A stretch of 35,104 nt of DNA from Gammaproteobacteria bacterium (GCA_028293725.1 JAQGOE010000230.1:1-35104); one strand, 5' to 3'; shown: positions 21,794-30,585, counted from the stretch's first letter. The notes: generated by a model not told the origin, from the letters alone. Program-made: numbers and translations.

Positions 21794-22564
21794 ATGACCC
21801 ATCGACTGGCAGGCAAGATAGCCCTCGTCACGGGCACGGGCGCCGGAATCGGCCGCGGCTGCGCTTTGTTATTCGCCCGCGAGGGCGCCAAGGTCTTCGG
21901 CTGCGATATCGATACGGATCGGGCGCTGGCAACCGTCGCAGCCGCACGCGCCGCCGGTTTTGAGATGGACAGCGCTCACCCTGTCGACCTGACTCAACCC
22001 GCCGATGTGCAGCGCTGTGTCGACCTGGTCTTGCAGCGTTATGGGCGCATCGACGTGCTGGTGAATGCCGCCGCGATCAATCCGCAGTTCGCGCCGGTGG
22101 CGCAGATGAGCTACGAGAAGATCTGGGTGCCTACGATGATCGGTGAGGCCGATATCGTGTTTCTCATGTGCAAGGCGGTATGGCCCCACCTGTTGGCCGG
22201 CGGCGGCGCGATCGTCAATTTCGCGTCAATAGCGGCACTGCGCGGTAGCGAGTTTGCCGGCATGCTGGCTCACAGCGCGGGGAAAGGTGCCGTGCTGGCA
22301 ATGACGCGCCAGCTAGCGGTCGAGGGCGGGCCGCACAGGATTCGTGCCAACTCCATCTCCCCCGGTTTGGTCGCGACCCTGGCGACGGCCTCCCAGGGCC
22401 TGACCGAAGGAGAGCGGCGTGACAGCATCGCCGCGAACATCCCACTGCGGCGCATCGGGGAGCCCGAGGACATTGCTTATTGCGCCCTGTACCTGGCCTC
22501 CGACGAGGCAAGTTGGGTCACGGGGACCAACATCAGTGTCGATGGTGGGGAGAGCGCGCACTAG
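21794..22564 (+). CDS. SDR family oxidoreductase with catalytic Tyr replaced by His
   Basis: A 256-residue classical-type short-chain dehydrogenase fold. It has the cofactor motif VTGTGAGIGRG, an acidic GCDIDTD end of strand 2 (suggesting NAD preference), VLVNAAAINP in place of NNAG, and the C-terminal GEPEDIAYCALYLASDEASWVTGTNISVDGG pattern, recognisable from SWVTGTNISVDGG. The catalytic Ser is S145 and the Lys is K164. The residue four before that Lys, normally Tyr, is His160 (AHSAGKGAV). The S-to-H spacing of 15 is also slightly longer than usual. Activity may be altered or lost. GAGGA lies seven bases upstream of the ATG. Its stop shares CTAG with the stop of the convergent flavoprotein gene. 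Confidence 0.88.
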   Translation: MTHRLAGKIALVTGTGAGIGRGCALLFAREGAKVFGCDIDTDRALATVAAARAAGFEMDSAHPVDLTQPADVQRCVDLVLQRYGRIDVLVNAAAINPQFAPVAQMSYEKIWVPTMIGEADIVFLMCKAVWPHLLAGGGAIVNFASIAALRGSEFAGMLAHSAGKGAVLAMTRQLAVEGGPHRIRANSISPGLVATLATASQGLTEGERRDSIAANIPLRRIGEPEDIAYCALYLASDEASWVTGTNISVDGGESAH

Positions 22565-24540
22565 TCGGGTGGTGCGCCCCGGGGCTTGGAGCGGCGGAAC
22601 AGGAATGTGAACAGCAAAGGGAACACGGACAAACCCAACATCCTGAAAATGCGCCGCGCCTGCTCAGGGCGCAGTTTCGCCGTGAGGGGCATGGTTCCGT
22701 AAGCCTGGCCCTTGACCACTAGATCGGCCCCTTCGCGAGCAATCGAGCGTATGGTCATCAGGTCCTCACCGGCGGGGCCGTAGAGGGTGATAGTTTGATC
22801 GTCCACCGGCGCGCGAGGGGCGGTGGTCGGACCAGGCGCCGCACTCGCAGTGGAGGCGGCCGAGGCAGTGGGCGCAGCGCGCAGGCCGGCCGCATTGCCG
22901 GCGCCGAGAGTCACCGTCTTGCCGTTGCCTTGGCCGGTCTTGCCGTGCCCTTCGCTGGTCTCGCCGCCGGCCACCAGATCGAAATCCAAACCCAGATGCT
23001 CGAACATCCGCATGGCCGTCGCGCGGCCGGCGCCGAATACGCCGCCGCCGGGATGCAGAAACGGCCCGACGAGGTAGAACCGCTCTACGCCGGGGACCGT
23101 ATATTGAGCCAGATCCGGCGTCGGACGATGTCCGGCCGTCTGGTAGAAGTATGGCGCCACGCCATGCACGTCGCCACCAACCATGCTGTTAGGCAGGTTA
23201 CGAGCGTGATCCAGTGGCGTAACGACCGTGCGCTTGACGATGTTGTCACTGGTCAGGTTCGCAATGAACTTCTGGTAATGCCTGAGGCTGCGATCGCCCA
23301 TCTCCTCCTTGATCTCATCCCAGCGCGCCGCCCCGCCCTCTTCGAGGTTGTAGGGCGCGAAGGTGATGCCGTGAAACATTCCCCTTCCCGGCGGGACGCG
23401 TGAGGGATCGTTGATGCTCTCATCACCTCCCGCGCCCAACACGCGCTCCGTAATCCGACCGCGCCTCAACGCGTCGAAATCGTCGAGCATGTCGCTCAAC
23501 CGCTCGCTCGCCATGAACTCGAGCATGATGGCGTGACTGACTTCTTCGCCGGCGCGAAACCGTGCCTTCTCCTTCAGATCATAGTGACTGACCATGATGC
23601 TGAAAGCGGCGAGCGAGGCCCGCTCGGCGCGAGCCAATACCGGCTCGGGTACGCCGTCGAGGAAGGCGCGCAAGCGGTGCGGGTGGATTGCGCCGATGAC
23701 CGCATCTTTCGCAACGAACTCCTCGCCGGTCGCAAGCCGCACCCCGATCGCGCGGCCGCCGGAAGTCAGGATTTTCGTCACCTCGCTATTGCAACGGACC
23801 TCGCCGCCGTAGTGCTCGATACAGCGCACCAGCGACTCCGATAGTTTGCCGCTGCCGCCGACCGGCTGCGACACGCCGAAGCCGTGCATCAGACCCGGCA
23901 TGAGATACAGGCCGAACCCGGTACCGAGCTCATCCGGCATTTGCAGGTTCTCAGACACCAGGCGCAGCAACCACACCTTGACCTTTTCGCTCTCGAACGA
24001 CTGGTTGGCGATCTCGAGCGAGCTGCGCTGCATGGCGTCCAGTATCTCGCGGCCCTCCTCGTTGCTATCCAACATCGACACGAGCGCACCCAGTGGCGTG
24101 GGCGGAACGTACAAGCCGGAGGCAAACATAGGCAGCATGGCCATCGCACGCTTGGCGAAGCGTCGGTAGGTTTCGGCATCCCGGGCGGAGATCCGCGCGA
24201 TCTGCTCGCAGGTCTTGTCCAGATCCTGGTAGGCGACCAGGGTGGTCTGATCCGGAAAGATCATGGCGTAGGGGATGTTGTAGCGATACTGGAGCCCGAA
24301 GCGGCTCTGCAGGCCGAGCTCATCGCGCCGGATCATGGGATTGCCCTGAATCATGATGTGCACACTGGAGTGCTCGTCATGCCAGTAGCCGGGGGTATTG
24401 ATCTCGCGCGTCACCACTCCGCCGCCGGGCCAGGGCTTGCGCTCCAGGACCAGGACTTTCTTGCCGGCTTTCGCCAGGTAGGCCGCCGCGACCAGGCCGT
24501 TGTGGCCCGCCCCCATTGCGACGACATCATACGTCTGCAT
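22561..24540 (-). CDS. CrtI-like FAD-dependent oxidoreductase with C-terminal extension domain
   Basis: A 659-residue protein. Residues 1-525 are a phytoene desaturase-like flavoprotein: the dinucleotide motif MGAGHNGLVAAAYLAKAGKKVLVLE (core GAGHNG at about 10-15), PGGGVVTRE, GGSGKLSESLVR and a C-terminal FYLVGPFLHPGGGVFGAGRATAM FAD-binding motif, recognisable from GGGVFGAGRA. An Ala/Thr/Pro-rich linker (about 525-579) joins it to an extra domain of about 80 residues. That domain has ITLYGPAGEDLMTIRSI, LRPEQARRIFRML and a hydrophobic VFPLLFTFLF stretch that may anchor it to the membrane. I do not recognise it. Start at ATG 24540. It lies 28 bases after the SMP-30 gene, in the same operon. Confidence 0.85.
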   Translation of the reverse strand: MQTYDVVAMGAGHNGLVAAAYLAKAGKKVLVLERKPWPGGGVVTREINTPGYWHDEHSSVHIMIQGNPMIRRDELGLQSRFGLQYRYNIPYAMIFPDQTTLVAYQDLDKTCEQIARISARDAETYRRFAKRAMAMLPMFASGLYVPPTPLGALVSMLDSNEEGREILDAMQRSSLEIANQSFESEKVKVWLLRLVSENLQMPDELGTGFGLYLMPGLMHGFGVSQPVGGSGKLSESLVRCIEHYGGEVRCNSEVTKILTSGGRAIGVRLATGEEFVAKDAVIGAIHPHRLRAFLDGVPEPVLARAERASLAAFSIMVSHYDLKEKARFRAGEEVSHAIMLEFMASERLSDMLDDFDALRRGRITERVLGAGGDESINDPSRVPPGRGMFHGITFAPYNLEEGGAARWDEIKEEMGDRSLRHYQKFIANLTSDNIVKRTVVTPLDHARNLPNSMVGGDVHGVAPYFYQTAGHRPTPDLAQYTVPGVERFYLVGPFLHPGGGVFGAGRATAMRMFEHLGLDFDLVAGGETSEGHGKTGQGNGKTVTLGAGNAAGLRAAPTASAASTASAAPGPTTAPRAPVDDQTITLYGPAGEDLMTIRSIAREGADLVVKGQAYGTMPLTAKLRPEQARRIFRMLGLSVFPLLFTFLFRRSKPRGAPPD

Positions 24541-24568
24541 CAGTCACCCCCTTCGCCCGGACACCTTC

Positions 24569-25591
24569 TCAACGATGCCAGTGCGCGAGCGGGAGGCCGG
24601 CGACAGGCGCGCGAAAGTACGGGATGGTACTCCCCATCAAACTGCCGAGATACACCGTTCGGAGGTCGGAACCGCCGAAGGTGACGCTCGCCATCCATGG
24701 GGCGATGGTGCCCTTGGTGGCCGCCATGATCTCAGGGGTCATGGTGCCGCCATAGAAATGTTGGTCGTAAATCGCCTGTTGTACGGGGTCAGAGTCATCG
24801 AGCAGGGTCAACAAGTGGCCTTCGGGCGTCAGCGCGATGAGGCGATCGGTCTGCACCAGCGTGATCCACAGATTGCCGTGCTGGTCGAACGCGAAGCCAT
24901 CGGGGGTGCCGGGCAAGGCGGCGGGCCCGAAAATCTCGCGGTCCGTGAGCGTGCCGTCCGGGTGCACCCGCAGCCGGGAAATACAGCGGGCGTTGGATTC
25001 GACTACGTACAGCCACTCTTCGCGGGCATCGAAGCGGATCTCGTTCGTTCCTACGAAGCCTTCTGCGACGATGCGAATGCCACGCTCGTCGATGAGGCCA
25101 ACATAGCCGTCCGGCGCCTTCTCGTTGATGGATCTCGTCCACGGGACCAGGCGGGTGGTCACCGTGAACCAGATCCGATCGCGCGAATCGCATAACACGA
25201 AGTTGGTCTTTCCCAACGGTTGACCATCGACATGGGTATAGAGGGTGCGGGAGCTGCCGTTCCGTTGCATGAGCTCGATGGCATCGGTGCCGAAATTCGC
25301 GATCAGAAAGTCGCCGTCGCGATTTATGGCCAGGCCGTTCGGCAACGTGGAGTTACCGAGAATCAAGGTTGTCGGATCGTTGCGATCGACGCCCTTGTGC
25401 CCTGTCTGAGCGATGAGTTGCTGGGAGCCGTCGGGCAGAATGCGCATCACCCCGCCGCGCGCGTCGGCACTCCAGAGCGTACCGTCCCGCTCCGCGAGAA
25501 TGCATTCCGGGCGCTGCAGGTCCTGACCGATGTTGCGGATCGAAGTCCGATCCACACTCCAGCCGGCGAGAGGATTGCTCGTTCTGCTCAT
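24569..25591 (-). CDS. SMP-30/gluconolactonase-like protein
   Basis: A 340-residue six-bladed beta-propeller. Family motifs are RPECILAERDGTLWSADARGG (recognisable from PECILAERDGTLW), a LPNGLAINRDGDFLIANFG blade, TNEIRFDAREEWLYVVES and a TPDGFAFDQHGNLWITL blade with the conserved Asp for divalent metal. Enzymes of this group hydrolyse sugar or aromatic-derived lactones. No signal peptide, so cytoplasmic. Its ATG overlaps the epimerase stop by four bases (ATGA). With the epimerase and the flavoprotein it probably forms a catabolic operon that creates and opens a lactone. Confidence 0.86.
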   Translation of the reverse strand: MSRTSNPLAGWSVDRTSIRNIGQDLQRPECILAERDGTLWSADARGGVMRILPDGSQQLIAQTGHKGVDRNDPTTLILGNSTLPNGLAINRDGDFLIANFGTDAIELMQRNGSSRTLYTHVDGQPLGKTNFVLCDSRDRIWFTVTTRLVPWTRSINEKAPDGYVGLIDERGIRIVAEGFVGTNEIRFDAREEWLYVVESNARCISRLRVHPDGTLTDREIFGPAALPGTPDGFAFDQHGNLWITLVQTDRLIALTPEGHLLTLLDDSDPVQQAIYDQHFYGGTMTPEIMAATKGTIAPWMASVTFGGSDLRTVYLGSLMGSTIPYFRAPVAGLPLAHWHR

Positions 25592-26547
25592 AAAATGGCT
25601 CGCCGCACCAGCGTGGGAAGGTCACCATCGTGGCGAAATCCGACGGCCTCCGCCGCCGGTGTCGACAAGGGCGGATAGCGGCCGAAATTTGCTTCCAGCG
25701 CCGGGTTCGACAGGTAGCTCACGCGCTCCAGCACGTCACGGCCATACACATCCGCCACAGCCCGCGCCAGCTCAGCCATGGATGTGTGTAGGGCCGGCAG
25801 TGTCCAGACACGGGTGTCGTTGCACGCCGCCGCAGGCAACACGGCTGCATTCAGTAAGTTGTCTACTATGCATTGCACCGACATCAGCCACGTCGTCGAG
25901 TCGGCTGCTACTGGGCAGACGTAGGAACGGCCGGCAGCCAACTCGCGAATGATGTCGCTCATGAAGGCCGAGAGCTGGCCGGTGCGCTGCGGGGGACGCG
26001 CAACGATGCCAGGCAGGCGGACGGCGCGCCCATCCGCCCAGCCGCGGCGGCTGAAATCACTGAGGAGAATCTCTCCGAGCAGTTTCTGGGCGCCATAGGT
26101 GAGTTGCGGCCGCAGCGGCGTTGTGTCATTCACTGGCGCCGTCAACGGCGATCCGAGCACCGCGATCGTGCTTGCAAACACGAATACGGGCGGCTTCGAC
26201 CCGGCGGTCACCTGTGCCCGACACGCTTCGAGGAGTCTGATCGTCGCATCGACGTTGACCCGTCGCCCCAACTCATAGTTCAGCTCGGCCGCGCCACCGG
26301 GGATGCTGGCCAGGTGGAACACAACATCCACCGGTGTGTCGAATGCCCGGGCCAGCAGCGCGGGGTCGTCAATACTGCCGGACAGCCGCCGTACGCGCGG
26401 TATCTCCGGACCCTCGAACCGCAGGTCCATCAGGGTGAGGCGCCCTATCGGCCCGAGTCCCGCGGGTAGCGCTGCGGCGTTGCTCAGAAGCCGGTTGCTC
26501 AACGCACTGCCGATGAAGCCGCTCGCGCCAGTGATCAGTAAATTCAT
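25588..26547 (-). CDS. NAD-dependent epimerase/dehydratase, DenD-like
   Basis: A 319-residue extended SDR. The cofactor motif is ITGASGFIGSAL at residues 5-16, with LMDLRFEGP after strand 2, VVFHLASIPGGAAELNYELGRRVNVDAT (recognisable from HLASIPGGAAELNYE) and the catalytic YGAQK. ASIPGGAAELNYE-type segments occur in D-erythronate dehydrogenase (DenD) and related sugar-acid dehydrogenases. It is the first gene of the minus-strand operon and is divergent from the LysR regulator, which probably controls it. Substrate not determined. Confidence 0.85.
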   Translation of the reverse strand: MNLLITGASGFIGSALSNRLLSNAAALPAGLGPIGRLTLMDLRFEGPEIPRVRRLSGSIDDPALLARAFDTPVDVVFHLASIPGGAAELNYELGRRVNVDATIRLLEACRAQVTAGSKPPVFVFASTIAVLGSPLTAPVNDTTPLRPQLTYGAQKLLGEILLSDFSRRGWADGRAVRLPGIVARPPQRTGQLSAFMSDIIRELAAGRSYVCPVAADSTTWLMSVQCIVDNLLNAAVLPAAACNDTRVWTLPALHTSMAELARAVADVYGRDVLERVSYLSNPALEANFGRYPPLSTPAAEAVGFRHDGDLPTLVRRAIL

Positions 26548-26568
26548 GGTCCTGCTTTGCCCGAAAGT

Positions 26569-26600
26569 GCAACAGCATCTTGGCGAGATCGAGCTGTTGC
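26569..26600. promoter_or_regulatory. 8-base inverted repeat in the LysR-epimerase divergent region
   Basis: GCAACAGC (26569-26576) and GCTGTTGC (26593-26600) flank a 16-base spacer, between the epimerase start (26547) and the LysR start (26682). LysR proteins usually bind such dyads in divergent regions. Inferred. Confidence 0.45.
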
Positions 26601-26668
26601 CGGAAATCGTTCCTGCGGATGCCCCCCATCACGTTCGGGCATGGATGCCCAGCGCTCCCGCGCGGGCG

Positions 26669-26674
26669 TACAAT
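26669..26674 (+). promoter_or_regulatory. Putative -10 of the LysR gene, leaderless transcript
   Basis: TACAAT lies seven bases before the ATG at 26682, so transcription should start at or next to the start codon. The spacer CCCGCCC contains no ribosome site. Confidence 0.35.
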
Positions 26675-26681
26675 CCCGCCC

Positions 26682-27620
26682 ATGCGCTATCACAAGCTCG
26701 ATCTGAATCTGCTGACCGCGCTGCGAGCGCTGTTGACCGAGAAAAACGTCACCCGCGCCGGCGAGAGCGTGCATATCACGCAGCCGGCGATGAGCGGGAT
26801 CCTGGCGCGGCTGCGCGAGTACTTCGGCGATCCGTTGATCGTTCCGGTGGGCCGCAAGATGGAGCTCACTCCGCTGGCCGAGAGCCTCGTGGAGCCGCTC
26901 AACGATGTGCTGCTGCGGCTCGATGCGACCATCACCACCCGCCCCGAATTCAATCCGCTGACAACCAACCGGCGCTTCTCGGTGGTGGCCTCGGATTATT
27001 CCATCGACGTGTTGCTGCTCGCGGTGTTACGGCGGATACACCAGGAAGCTCCGGGCCTGTCGGTGGAGTTCCGCACGCCGAGCGAAAGCGCGCCGGCCGA
27101 GCTCGAAGCGGGCGAGGTGGATTTCATCATCAACCCGGAGAGCCAGAACTCGCCCATGCAATCGGGTGCGGTGCTGTTCGAGGACTCGTACCGGATCGTG
27201 GTGGACACGGCTAATCGGGAGGTGGGCGACTCCATTGGCATCGAGCAGTACCTGGCGCTGCGCCACGTTGCTTTCAAAAGCGGCAAGCACGGCCTACCCC
27301 ATCTGGAGACCTGGCTGGCCAATCGTTATGGCGACGAGCGCTGTGTCGAAGTGATCACGCACAGCTTCTCTCTCGTGCCCCGGCTGGTCGTTGGTACGGC
27401 GCGCATTGCCACGATGCACACCCGGCTGGCGCGGCAGTGCGTGGGCATCCTGCCGATTCGCCTCGTCAAGCCGACATTCGACATCCCGCGCCTGGTCGAG
27501 CTGTTGCAATGGCACAAGTATCGCGATCTCGACCCGGGCAGCATGTGGTTCCGCGATATGATCATCGAGGGCGCCCGCGCGCTCCCCTCCCTGGACGAGT
27601 TGGCTCTTTCCGATCCATGA
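26682..27620 (+). CDS. LysR-family transcriptional regulator, NodD-like
   Basis: A 312-residue regulator. The N-terminal winged helix is at residues 5-65: LDLNLLTALRALLTEKNVTRAGESVHITQPAMSGILARLREYFGDPL is the region, recognisable from ITQPAMSGILARLR. The C-terminal ligand domain (about 90-300) has FSVVASDYSIDVLL and VDFIINPESQNSPM. LDLNLLTAL and PAMS are typical of the NodD/NahR/LinR branch, which often responds to aromatic or flavonoid-like inducers. I chose the ATG at 26682 because it begins at the HTH; the frame upstream has no conserved sequence. It is divergent from the epimerase operon, its likely target. Confidence 0.9.
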   Translation: MRYHKLDLNLLTALRALLTEKNVTRAGESVHITQPAMSGILARLREYFGDPLIVPVGRKMELTPLAESLVEPLNDVLLRLDATITTRPEFNPLTTNRRFSVVASDYSIDVLLLAVLRRIHQEAPGLSVEFRTPSESAPAELEAGEVDFIINPESQNSPMQSGAVLFEDSYRIVVDTANREVGDSIGIEQYLALRHVAFKSGKHGLPHLETWLANRYGDERCVEVITHSFSLVPRLVVGTARIATMHTRLARQCVGILPIRLVKPTFDIPRLVELLQWHKYRDLDPGSMWFRDMIIEGARALPSLDELALSDP

Positions 27621-27629
27621 GCCACGCGG

Positions 27630-28205
27630 TTACCTGAGGCGGTCCTTGATCTTGCTGATGCCGACGAGCCCGCACTCCTCGTCTTTTGCGCTGGGCTCGG
27701 CGCCACTTACGCCAACGGCGCCAACGATGTCCTCGCCAGATTTGAGGACCATGCCGCCGGCGAAGGTCAGCAGATTCGTGTCGGCTTTGATCCGCGCTAC
27801 CACGGCCGGGTCGGTTTTTGTCAACGCACCCACTTGCGACGTCGGCATTTTGAAGGTCAACGCGGTGTAGGCTTTACGGAAGCCCGTGTAGGCGTGCGAA
27901 CCGTCAGTCCCGTCAGGGATGTAATACAACTTCGGTGTCCCGGCGGCGTCGATGATGCTGACTCCGACGTGATAGCCCTTGCAGGCCTCGACTATGGCCT
28001 TGGCGGCCTCCAGGGAAAGGTCGAGCGCGGGGCTCCTGGGTAGCGGCCGCTCTGGCGGACGCGGCGGCGGTGGGCCTGGCGGAAACGGCAGGCCGTCGAA
28101 GGGGCGGCCCTTGTCTCCGGGAAAGCCGCTTCCTGTCGGAGCGGAGGCGGCACCGGCAGCGACGCAAGCGATGATGAGAGCTGAGCCGACAATGAGATTT
28201 TTCAT
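27630..28205 (-). CDS. GlcG/HbpS-family heme-binding-like protein, secreted, with Pro-rich linker
   Basis: A 191-residue protein. The signal peptide ends GAASA-PT (about residue 22). A Pro/Gly/Arg-rich linker follows (about 25-58), then a GlcG/HbpS domain: LSLEAAKAIVEACKG, HVGVSIIDAAGTPKLYY, AYTGFRKAYTALTF and GEDIVGAVGVSGAEPSAKDEECG, recognisable from GAVGVSGAEPSAKDE. HbpS of Streptomyces binds and degrades heme and acts in iron sensing; GlcG has no settled role. It probably acts in the periplasm. Its start lies 25 bases after the TonB receptor stop, so they are probably one operon. Confidence 0.85.
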   Translation of the reverse strand: MKNLIVGSALIIACVAAGAASAPTGSGFPGDKGRPFDGLPFPPGPPPPRPPERPLPRSPALDLSLEAAKAIVEACKGYHVGVSIIDAAGTPKLYYIPDGTDGSHAYTGFRKAYTALTFKMPTSQVGALTKTDPAVVARIKADTNLLTFAGGMVLKSGEDIVGAVGVSGAEPSAKDEECGLVGISKIKDRLR

Positions 28206-28230
28206 GGAGTTCCGCCGGGGTGCTGTGCTG

Positions 28231-30537
28231 TCAGAAACTTACGGTCAGTCGCAGGCCCGAGTAGCGCTCGGCGTCGCGTGCGGGCTGGCCGATCACGGCG
28301 TTGCCGTTCCACGGACCGCTCCAGAAATCCTCGACGTCCGTGTAGTAATGATGGTTGGTGACGTTGTTCATGAAGGCCGTCGCGGCGAACTTCCCGTCGG
28401 TGCTCTCGAATCCAAGGCGCAGATTGAGCAGCCCGAATCCCGCCTGGATGGCGAAGGGATTCTGATCAGGCAGCATCTGTGCGTGCGTTCTGTAGGTATA
28501 CGTACCCCCGAACACCCACGCGTACGGATGATTGGGCAGTGGTATCCGCTGCTCCAGGCCGAAGGTGGCCTTGACCTTCGGCGAGTTGGGCATCGTAGCG
28601 CCTGACACGTTTTGACTCGGGCTAGCGCCGTTCGTGGGCGTGACACATCCTTCGGCAGCGGTCTGCAAGCCATAGCAAGGTGCTCCCGTGTAGGTGACGA
28701 ACTTGGCGTCGATGTAGGCGGCACTCAAGCTCAGTCGGGTAGTGGACGTCGCCAGCCACTCGCTGGAGAGCTCGGCGCCGCGCGTTTGGGCTTTACCCAC
28801 CGACGTCAGATCCAGGGGCGGTGTGAGCACACCCGGCGCGTAGGCATAGCTCTGGATCTGGTAGTCGGTGTAGACGGTGTCGAAAATGTCAGCGTTGAGG
28901 ATCAGCGTGTGATCGAGATAAGTGCCCTTGGTGCCCAGCTCGTAGCTGTTGATGGACTCCTTGCCGACCGGGGCCAGGGTGGCATTGCTGGTCAACGTGG
29001 CCGAGGTGTTGTAGGCCGCCGGCGAATAACCGCGGGAGTAACTCAGATAAGCCATCAGGTTGTCGGTGAACCGCTGCTTGAGCGCGATATCGCCGACCAC
29101 GGTGTTCGAGTCGCTGCTGCCCTGGCTGTAGTACGCGGGCGGTGAGGTTGGGAAATAGACGTATTGATTGTATTTGTAGGAGATCTGGTCGTGGTTGAAT
29201 CTCAGTCCTGCGACCAGCGAGGTCGCCGAGGTGAGATTCCAGGTCGCCCGCCCATACACATCGTAGGTCTTGGTGTCGGGGATGACGTGAACATCCAGGC
29301 CCGCGGGCGGCAGCGTACGGACGTAAACCTCGTCGACACTGTTGTCCGAATAGAACAGGCCCGCCAGCCAGCTCACCGTCTGATTGGTCGGGGAGACGAT
29401 CTTGAGCTCCTCGCTCTTCTGCTTGACGGTGGCGACCTGATTCTGGGTGTTGTAGAACACCGTCTGTCCGGTCAGGGTATGCCAGAAGAAATCGTCGACG
29501 GCGAACAGATCCTGGGTCTGATTCTGTTTCTCCTCGTTGTAAGCGGTGGTCGAAGTGAGGGTGTAACCCCCGCCCAGGCGGTCTTCGATGATCACGCTGT
29601 AGTCGCCGTCGCGATGGCTGCCGCCGGCGGTCGTGACCGGGCTCGCGTACACCAGGTTTTTCCACGAGGGTATATAGCCGGGCAGAAGCAGCGCTTGCGT
29701 GAACGGACCCGGCGTGAACAGCAGATCGTTACCGGGAGTGATGTAGTTATAAACCAGGTTGGCGCCCTTGCCTTCGGTGTTCTCGTTGTGCGCCATGAGC
29801 GTGATGTCCAGGTTGTCGGTGACATTGAACAGCAGCTTGATGCGCGAGCCCGCGACGTCCTGGGTCGTCTTGTCAGCGGTGGCCAGATTGGTGATTGGAT
29901 ACTTTGTCGTGAACTTGTAGGCCGACAGGCTGCCCTCGATACGATCGACGATCGGACCGGACAGAAAGCCTTCAAAGCGATATTCGCCGTCGTCGGTCAC
30001 GGTAGTGGTCGCGGTGCCTTGCAGAGTCGCAGTCGGTCCGCGCGTCGTGAAATTGATGAGTCCTGCCGCCGCCGTACGGCCTCCCAGGGTGGATTGCGGA
30101 CCGAGCAAGATCTCCACGCTTTGGACGCCGGCCACATTGTTGGCGTCGAAGGAGTCGGAGGGAACCGGGACCCCATCGATCGAGATGGCGACGCCGGACG
30201 AGATACCCACCGTCTGCTCGTTGGACACACTGGAGATGCCGCGCACGCCGGTCGGCACGCGCCCGTTGATGGTGCCATTCAACTGCACCGAGGGCACCAG
30301 CTTGTTCAAGTCAGACAGGTCGGCGACATCAGCGTTGGCCAGAGCCTGCGACGACAGGACCTCGACCGCTACAGGGACATCCTGTAGTTTCTCCGGGCGC
30401 TTCTGGGCCGTGATCACGATTTCTTCGAGCTCCGCGCCGCCGCTCGCTGCTGCGGTATCGGCCGACTCGGCGGCGGCGACGCCGCCTGCGGCCAGGGCCA
30501 CCAGGGCGCCCGTGGCAAACAGATAACCATTACGCAT
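28231..30537 (-). CDS. TonB-dependent outer-membrane receptor
   Basis: A 768-residue receptor. The signal peptide ends near GGVAAA-ES (about 24). A TonB-box-like LEEIVITAQKR follows, then the plug domain with DVPVAVEVL, GVRGISSVSNEQTVG, SIDGVPVPSD and VEILLGPQSTLGGRTAAAG. The barrel fills the rest and ends YSGLRLTVSF with terminal Phe. Plug sequence and barrel length differ from the receptor at 7528, so it is not a recent duplicate. It is co-directional with the secreted GlcG/HbpS gene, which suggests a shared substrate or cofactor. It begins 46 bases from a strong palindrome that may be its operator. Confidence 0.92.
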   Translation of the reverse strand: MRNGYLFATGALVALAAGGVAAAESADTAAASGGAELEEIVITAQKRPEKLQDVPVAVEVLSSQALANADVADLSDLNKLVPSVQLNGTINGRVPTGVRGISSVSNEQTVGISSGVAISIDGVPVPSDSFDANNVAGVQSVEILLGPQSTLGGRTAAAGLINFTTRGPTATLQGTATTTVTDDGEYRFEGFLSGPIVDRIEGSLSAYKFTTKYPITNLATADKTTQDVAGSRIKLLFNVTDNLDITLMAHNENTEGKGANLVYNYITPGNDLLFTPGPFTQALLLPGYIPSWKNLVYASPVTTAGGSHRDGDYSVIIEDRLGGGYTLTSTTAYNEEKQNQTQDLFAVDDFFWHTLTGQTVFYNTQNQVATVKQKSEELKIVSPTNQTVSWLAGLFYSDNSVDEVYVRTLPPAGLDVHVIPDTKTYDVYGRATWNLTSATSLVAGLRFNHDQISYKYNQYVYFPTSPPAYYSQGSSDSNTVVGDIALKQRFTDNLMAYLSYSRGYSPAAYNTSATLTSNATLAPVGKESINSYELGTKGTYLDHTLILNADIFDTVYTDYQIQSYAYAPGVLTPPLDLTSVGKAQTRGAELSSEWLATSTTRLSLSAAYIDAKFVTYTGAPCYGLQTAAEGCVTPTNGASPSQNVSGATMPNSPKVKATFGLEQRIPLPNHPYAWVFGGTYTYRTHAQMLPDQNPFAIQAGFGLLNLRLGFESTDGKFAATAFMNNVTNHHYYTDVEDFWSGPWNGNAVIGQPARDAERYSGLRLTVSF

Positions 30538-30585
30538 TTCACAACCCCCTCTCGCTGTGTGCGGAGCCTACGAGCGGAGGTGTTC

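Noticed and set aside
22561..24540. Calling the flavoprotein a carotenoid phytoene desaturase
   Set aside because: No phytoene synthase or other carotenoid gene is nearby, and the family includes many other oxidoreductases.
29164..30387. 407-codon plus-strand open frame opposite the second TonB receptor
   Set aside because: Compositional shadow of a well-supported receptor gene.
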